From NCBI GenBank assembly GCA_015501605.1, contig JADNRZ010000005.1:2480001-2544000 (forward strand): a stretch of 64,000 nt of DNA. Reading direction: 5' to 3'. The position numbers and the translations under genes are program-made. The notes beneath the pieces were generated by a model. It was not told the origin of the DNA, ran no database searches, and saw only the letters and a program-made list of their open reading frames with translations. Positions within the stretch are counted from its first letter, which is position 1; the number at the start of each line of letters is the position of its first letter. This DNA is from Panaeolus papilionaceus. Lineage: Eukaryota > Basidiomycota > Agaricomycetes > Agaricales. Below, piece after piece: positions 57,846 through 64,000 of the stretch.

Positions 57846-60003
57846 TTAGAGAGGAACACCTTGGTCTGCGACGGGTGGTGATTGGCCATTTCCAACGAGA
57901 ACGTGAGCGCTCTCGCTCGTTACGTCGTTGATGGTGACGAAGACATAAGCTATATTTAAAGTTCATCAGTATATGTTAATTTAAATAACGATTCGAACGC
58001 CTGTATAAATTAGGGCTTTACCTGGTCCGGGTGGGTAGACCCTGTTGTTAGGTGGCGAACGTGCGTTGATCTTTTTACCGTCGGCGGAGAGGGTTGCCTC
58101 GAGGAAGACTAGACGTTGACTGGAGTGGAAGGCGTGTGATGAGAACCCAAGATCCATCAGAGCAACTAAAGGTAATACGAAGGGTTGTATTCAAATTAAG
58201 TCAAGATGGATCAAAGAAGTATAAAAGCGTACCTTGGAGCTTTCCGTGTCGGAGACCAACGGGAACGGCAACGTCGAGCTCGAATTCTTGGTTGAAGGCG
58301 AGTTGTGTGGGAGCGTTGAGGATGACCGGGCGAGACTCGGACATGAAGGGAGGGTTGAGGTATTGGACACGGAATTCACTGATCGAGAGATAATAGGGGC
58401 CAGCTGAGGTTAAGTGATATTGGTGACTGAAAGGTGGACTTACGTGTGGAACTCTGTGCCGTTCACAACTTGACCGTTGGGGTTGGATCCCGCGACGAGG
58501 ATGTTGCTAATGAAATATTGGCTTTGAGTATCGATTGTGTAAAGACAACGTACCCTTTGGGTGTCAAGCTGACAGTGGAGTGGTACATGCGCGCAATATC
58601 GGTTGTGGGAAGTCCCTTATTGCTGATCCTCTTGCCGAGGGGTGCATTGGGGTCGTAGAGGGAGGGTGTAAGGCTATTAGGTATCATATGAGTATCGGGG
58701 ACTGAAGATATATTTCGATCACACTCACGCAGGGTGGTCGGCGTTACTCTGGTCACCAACGGGATCACCAACACTGGCGACTGCAGCATAGCCAGTTTGA
58801 GCACCATTGGTGATGAGAACTTGTCCGTTGGGCAGGAGAATCATTTCAGGCATCGTACGGGGTTCCAACATATGCTCGACTTGCCATCCAGCTGCGATAC
58901 CTTGTTTAGTGAGGACGAGACGACTGCACTGGCTAGACGCTGGGTCTTGGGAGGAGAGTTGATCTGACGGGATGCTGGAATCTGACGCAGAGCCACCGCA
59001 GACGAGAACCTCAGGTGTGAAGTGTGGTGGAGAAAGAGGGAGAAGAGCAGCAGTTCCATCGAAGGGGTTGGTGACTTTGACGCCGTTGGGGATGTCGGGG
59101 AGGATGGTCTCGGTGTTCTTCTCGATGTCGTAGATGATTGTTTGGTTGGCGGCGATCATCAACACGGTGCCATCCGGAAGGGCGAATACACTGGGAATAC
59201 ATGGTTATTTATGGTTCTGTTGTGAAAATGGAAAGTAGTCAAACGAACCGAGGGAACAAGTTAACTGGCAAGCTTCGCTCGAGGAATGCCGAAGGACGGG
59301 GAACACCACCATCTTTGGATGGGAAGAACTCGAAGCTGTTCACGGGATCTGTGTTGTAAAAGGGAGTATCCTCATGGATTCCGCCGACGATCATCTATGA
59401 GACCACCATAATCAGATTTTCATTTCGAATAGCGGGAGAAAACATATGGCATACCAAAGAGCCGTCGAAGATACGGGCAGATGAGGTATACCATCTTGTT
59501 TCTGCGAGATGGAGGGTCTCTGGGTCTTCGATGATGGTACACCCATCACCATTTCCGTTTGCATCGGTACAAGGACCAAATAGGCGAATTCCCATACGAC
59601 CATCTTGAGCAGCGGTAATGGCAGGGATGTTTCCACCAACGCTGACCTATGAAGGATAGAAATGTATCAATACATGTCGTGAAGCACAAACACCATGTTC
59701 ATTTACCATGGTGCCGTTACTCAAGAAACCACCACTCGCGCAGAAACTGTCAGTAATGAGGTTAAGGGCTGAAGCAGTATTGGTCTCGAAGTTCCAGAGT
59801 GCACCCCAGGCAGGGTGATCGTCGATGGTGAGAGGGTCATTGGAGGCACGGTCGAAGAAGATGGCGAGGGTTGGAGAGACGACGATTGCTTCGAGTGCAA
59901 GAATACCAGAGGTCCCGTTTTGCACGAACTCCCAGCCTGCGGCTGAGACAGTAGCTACGAGAGATGCTAGAGAGACGAGTGATTTTAGTGCTTTGGTATT
60001 CAT
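57846..60003 (-). CDS. Secreted glyoxal-oxidase-like copper radical oxidase (multi-exon)
   Basis: Extracellular oxidase of aldehydes that produces hydrogen peroxide, used by wood- and litter-decaying fungi with peroxidases. Signal peptide [20 protein letters not shown] then A|AGWEF. The catalytic set of the galactose-oxidase-like family is visible: Cys88 in FCASGG (the Tyr-Cys crosslink partner), Tyr in ETRWYTSS, the Tyr-His pair in ARMYHST, and the late His in HAFHSSQRL. The C-terminal DUF1929 domain runs to [10 protein letters not shown] and ends GVPL, with TAA at 57848-57846. About nine exons are joined by consistent GT-AG junctions (first donor after NGTM, then VSVGGNIP). An upstream in-frame ATG at 60045 exists, but the signal peptide favours 60003. 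Confidence 0.92.
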
Positions 60004-63000
60004 GATAACTGATTCTCGAGGGATCGAGACGAGTTGCTTGAACATGCTGAAATCAAATCCATTTTATAGCGATTTAGGTTCTCTGCTGCGTTCTGGGTTA
60101 CATCTTGTGTTGTAATGCCCTTGCTCCCCGTTTCCCCTTCTTTCAGGGTCTTGGCGTTATCTAAAATAATACCGTGAGCGGAATAGAAGAGGCACATACG
60201 CGCACTCCTCTCGCCTAATTGGTGATTTCCACGCAACTCTGAAAGTATCGCCAAAATAAGAGCGGTCCAGAGACTAAATCAGTTACCGCTGGCGGTAATG
60301 GGAGCGGTATTATGAATGCATAGAGTCAAATTTGTGGGGAGGCTATGACTGAGCTTATTTTGACGACGAGAATGAGATAAAACTCACGGATGCGATATTG
60401 AAAGCACCCTCCTTCCCCACATACACTCATACATAGCGTCACCTGTGCAGGAGGTGGCTCCATATGTAACCATAGATGTCTTTTTTCTTCCACATTTTTC
60501 AGAGTTCCTTAGGATACGCAGTCGTTGTAGGCGGGAAAGAAGAAATAACGGTGCGACTCCAGTTCCAACTGACTGCTAATGGTGGCGTTTGTAAGACCTA
60601 TCGGTTGCGTTCGAGGTACATACACGGTTCATGGTTGTGCCTTTTTCCCATCCTAAACATCTCGACCTCGTTGAATTCGAGGCGGCGTTGGGAACTCAAG
60701 TTGCGCAAGCTGAAGACGTCGCCTGTGTGATTCTAAGTCTTTGGGTGTCAATTGCACTGAAAGACCTATTTTCATATTTTAAACAACTTTTTTGCTTGTT
60801 TGGTCGTCGTTTTAGCCGAGATAAATGTTCGGAGAGTAATCAAGCTGAACTACAAAACGACGATCGTGAGTAGCGTCCTCAAGTCTTAGTCAATTTTACC
60901 AAGGGTCTTTCCGAACATTGATGGGTTAATGATCCATAATCCATTTAATGTGATCTCATCTCATCATCCATTGATGTGCTCAGACTGTTTAGGGGCCACT
61001 ACACTGATATCCAACGTTATCGTCGTAAAGTTGAAGAATGCTGCTTATAATTCTGAATTTCTATGTGTAATCAGATATATCGCGATCTATGTAAGGTTTA
61101 TGCGTGGTAAAATATATGGGTTGCTGATATTGACATTGATGGAAAGCAATCAGAGAGACGATGAGGGACACAGACCAGAGGTCTACATACATTGTGATAA
61201 ATTTTCGCATCTTAAAGAGCGACTGGGTCTGCTTGAGGGTTTAGGACGTCATGAACTCCGGTGCCTTAACAATGTATTGGCATCAGAAGACCGATTATCA
61301 GTAGTATGGTTGGATTCACTTACCAGGATCAGGGACCGGTGTCGCAGAGACAACCGATAGGATAAAGGTAAACAATACAGCAATGTAGAGATTCATATTG
61401 TGAAGTCAGGGATGAGGCCTAGTGTATTATTTGATGGAGGGGATTCGATTTCCAGTTGCACCTTCCCGTCGTCTGACTATGTGGGTGGTTATATACGGGC
61501 TCAAGGGAACACCTCTTGGCTGATGGGCCTCATAATCCTCGTCGCTTTAATAGATACCCCCGTATTGATCGACAAAGCTCCATATCCCGAGGAATGCAAG
61601 TCAGATAGACGGGGAACTCGTTAGTGTTACCGAAGGTGAGAGAGACTCGGGATGGTATATATGGTATTTTCAAAGTGTTATGTTGAGAGCAAGATCACAG
61701 AATATGAAGTGAGCTCGGCAGTAATCTACTGCGAAGTAGCTATCGTCCTCGACTTGCATCTATCTATGCGAGAAGTACTCATAAGCGAAGGGATATGAGG
61801 AACCATAACCCCTTCAACTATCGTTGAGTGAATTTCTCAATGAGAAAGCTGCTCGCCGCCACACCGGCAGCTGTGAACGCCGAATGCGGCTCCCACATAG
61901 TCTCATCACTGGCAGGCACATACCTTCGATTGTAAAGACGAATAGATCGTTCTTATTACTTGAACGTTCGTCGTGCTAATTACAGGATCCCTAGTCTTGG
62001 CGGCAACCATCCAGCATACTCAATGACATAGAATTGACCATCAACGCGAATTGAGAGACTCCAATTAGGACTATGTACAACCCTCACGGCAAATTTAGCA
62101 CTACACACGCCAACGGCCTTTTGACTTTTAACCATAAATAACGAAGTATTTATGGTACAGGGAATTCATATACCTACGGAGATAAGGAAAGGGATTCCGT
62201 TTGTTCTTAATTGGAACACAGCAGGCTCTTTACGAAGAGGAGGATAGTTTCGGTCCGCAAAAGTGCTGTGTGGAAGCAATGGCTGCTGCGGACTGTGCGA
62301 TGAACTTTGGCTCATGGCTCAATTTCAATAGAGTTTGTTGGTGATGCATACTATTTCGAACAGAATATGTGATCATATTCATAGACATGCACCAGGCCTA
62401 GATATCTATTTCTACAGCTTGACGATTTGGGCATGATGAGCAGTCAAGTCATCGCGTTGCGCTTTCAAAAACGATAACTTTCCCCATCTTTCTTCCTTTA
62501 TACTGTTTCTATTGCCGTTGTACCGCGGCTTCACAGGATGTGAATCAAATATGAGCTATCTTTGACTTTGCGGACCTTTCACCACCGTACCATCAAAATG
62601 TTGTCACCTCACCATCAATCAAAGTGCGACTGGAGTGTTAGGTTGGGGACCATTCACGATATCTTGAATTGGAACTACGTTCCATTGAAGAAACTAAATA
62701 ATTATAAGTGTGCGCTCGTGAGTCCTCGTAACGTGAATGGGATTGCCTGAGAGAGCTTGCCTCGGGTTGGGGCTGGTCTGGCAGCGACCAGTGCAGAGGC
62801 CAGCAGCAGCGAGTTGAAGTTTCATTTAACGTGAACTTTCGGAGAGAAATGTTGGATTCAATGTCATATTAAAGCAGACAGACTTTATACCCTACACTGA
62901 CGGACCTTAAGCGCGCTGCCGCTCACAAAAGCGGTTCGCTTAAATACGTAAAAAATCATCTACTGTCTCCATACAATAACAACTGGTGCAATAGTCTTGT

Positions 63001-64000
63001 AAGCGGAGCACCATCCCACTATGGTGTTAACCTGGGAGTTTGGATCGAATAAACGCGTTCTGTTTTAGTGCATGGCCACTGATGCATGAAAATATCGCGC
63101 ATATGGTGTAGAAGGTGCAAAATTTTTCTCCCTCCCCAATAACCAGGTAGTTTAATATTTCAGGTCAACAATGCTAATGGTAATACTGGTGATGGCGTTG
63201 ATGAGCAGCGCGCTCACCTGCACCCGCAATCACGCTTAATTCCAGAATTACCATCACGCACGCACACGCACACGCATCAACGCTTACCCTTTTTGGTTAA
63301 CACGCTCCCTTTCGCCGTCCGCGCGCACTTATACCGCTAAGACCGACACTCGTATCATCCCTATCAGCCACCACGACACGAATTGGGATATACCGACGCC
63401 GCATCCCATCACTCCGCACTTCACCTTTCATACGGACTTTTAATTCTTATTCATTTCCATCATTTAATTCATATTTTGGACCCCATTTACCATCTAACCA
63501 CCCTCTTTCCTCATCCCACCCCCGCTCTTGCACCTCCTTTTAAGATATTTCTTTGTTATAGACCCTTTTCTTATGTGCCTGGGCGCTCTGTTGCATCGTT
63601 TCGAACCCCCCCGTAGTCAGTATTTTAGTTCATTTTCATTTGTACTTAATTCTAGAGGCTTCGTAAAAATCAAGCAGCTTACTTTTGGCCCACATTTGAA
63701 CCTTCGTCTCTCAGTTTTAGATTTCAGTCTCAGGAAGCGTAGTTTGCTTCGAATATCGTGTCATTTCATCGCTACGAAGGCCTAGTTACCTACGGAAACA
63801 CCAACCCGCACCCTCAGAGCGCCCTCAGCAACGTTGACCTCACTCCGGTCATTGAGTGTGTTTGTTTTCCGCACTTGAAGACGTTGCGCGCACATCAGCG
63901 TACTATTAAACATGACCTATAGTCCATGACGCACGCTCCGTATAACTGGGATTCAGTTTCGCCGTCCCAAGCGAGCCAGTGTAGTACTCTACCTTCCAAA
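60004..64000. other. Gene-poor right end
   Basis: Four kilobases without a gene I can defend. The plus frame 60929-61360 (143 codons) starts with ATG but reads like no family and has no splice-consistent neighbours. A CACG/CA-rich array lies at 63255-63280. From 63300 the plus strand becomes C/T-rich, as in a promoter, so a gene may start beyond the window. Confidence 0.5.
63255..63280 (+). repeat. Short CACG/CACA microsatellite
   Basis: cacgcacgcacacgcacacg. It is a simple repeat in non-coding DNA. Confidence 0.75.

Noticed and set aside
60929..61360. 143-codon plus-strand open frame
   Set aside because: It has no recognisable domain, an irregular composition, and no splice or promoter context. 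I do not call it a gene.
1..64000. CRISPR arrays, operons, ribosome binding sites and Rho-independent terminators
   Set aside because: The window is eukaryotic nuclear DNA with spliceosomal introns. No regularly spaced repeat array is present.

Overview
This is a fungal nuclear DNA segment, almost certainly from a mushroom-forming basidiomycete (Agaricomycetes). Coding sequence is cut by many short GT-AG introns, mostly 45-100 nt. Gene content is typical of that group: a secreted glyoxal-oxidase-type copper radical oxidase, a NACHT-type NTPase relic, an F-box protein, and repeated single-exon genes that I assign to the basidiomycete DUF6699 family. All identifications were made by reading the sequence. 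No database was searched, and the species cannot be named.

Layout. Positions 1-11,000 are gene-dense. The splicing factor PRP6 (minus, ten exons) and a giant nuclear-type protein (plus, about 1,870 aa) lie head to head across a 0.7 kb shared promoter region. The giant protein joins an N-terminal DUF262/GmrSD-like domain to a very long coiled-coil and acidic-basic tail. From 11 to 16 kb there is a decayed TPR-like fragment and an intact SNG1/DUF3533 membrane protein. From 16 to 23 kb three DUF6699-like genes surround an ~806 bp element with perfect 36 bp terminal inverted repeats. From 23 to 30 kb there is a gene-poor stretch, a disabled NACHT NTPase, and an intact MUP1-like methionine permease of about 18 exons, including a 14 nt exon. 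From 30 to 34 kb a PNPOx-like/ferredoxin-reductase-like fusion flavoprotein converges on an F-box gene. From 35 to 42 kb there are three more DUF6699-like genes. From 42 to 54 kb there are a secreted protein with an 'NAERMAAGL...P' pro-region, a single-pass membrane protein, a four-exon orphan of 166 aa and a seventh DUF6699-like gene. From 54 to 64 kb there is a strongly pyrimidine-rich non-coding tract, the copper radical oxidase, and about 4 kb with no gene I can defend.

How it fits together. The left 11 kb looks like conserved housekeeping sequence. The rest looks like accessory chromosome: lineage-expanded paralogues, relics, a MITE-like element, secreted proteins and long gene-poor spacers. 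The most interesting signals are (i) seven DUF6699-like genes in 37 kb, in two sequence subfamilies; (ii) an N-terminal K-R-V-[SH]-F motif shared by the four members of one subfamily, which fits the RVxF docking motif for protein phosphatase 1; and (iii) the DUF262 domain fused to a huge coiled coil.
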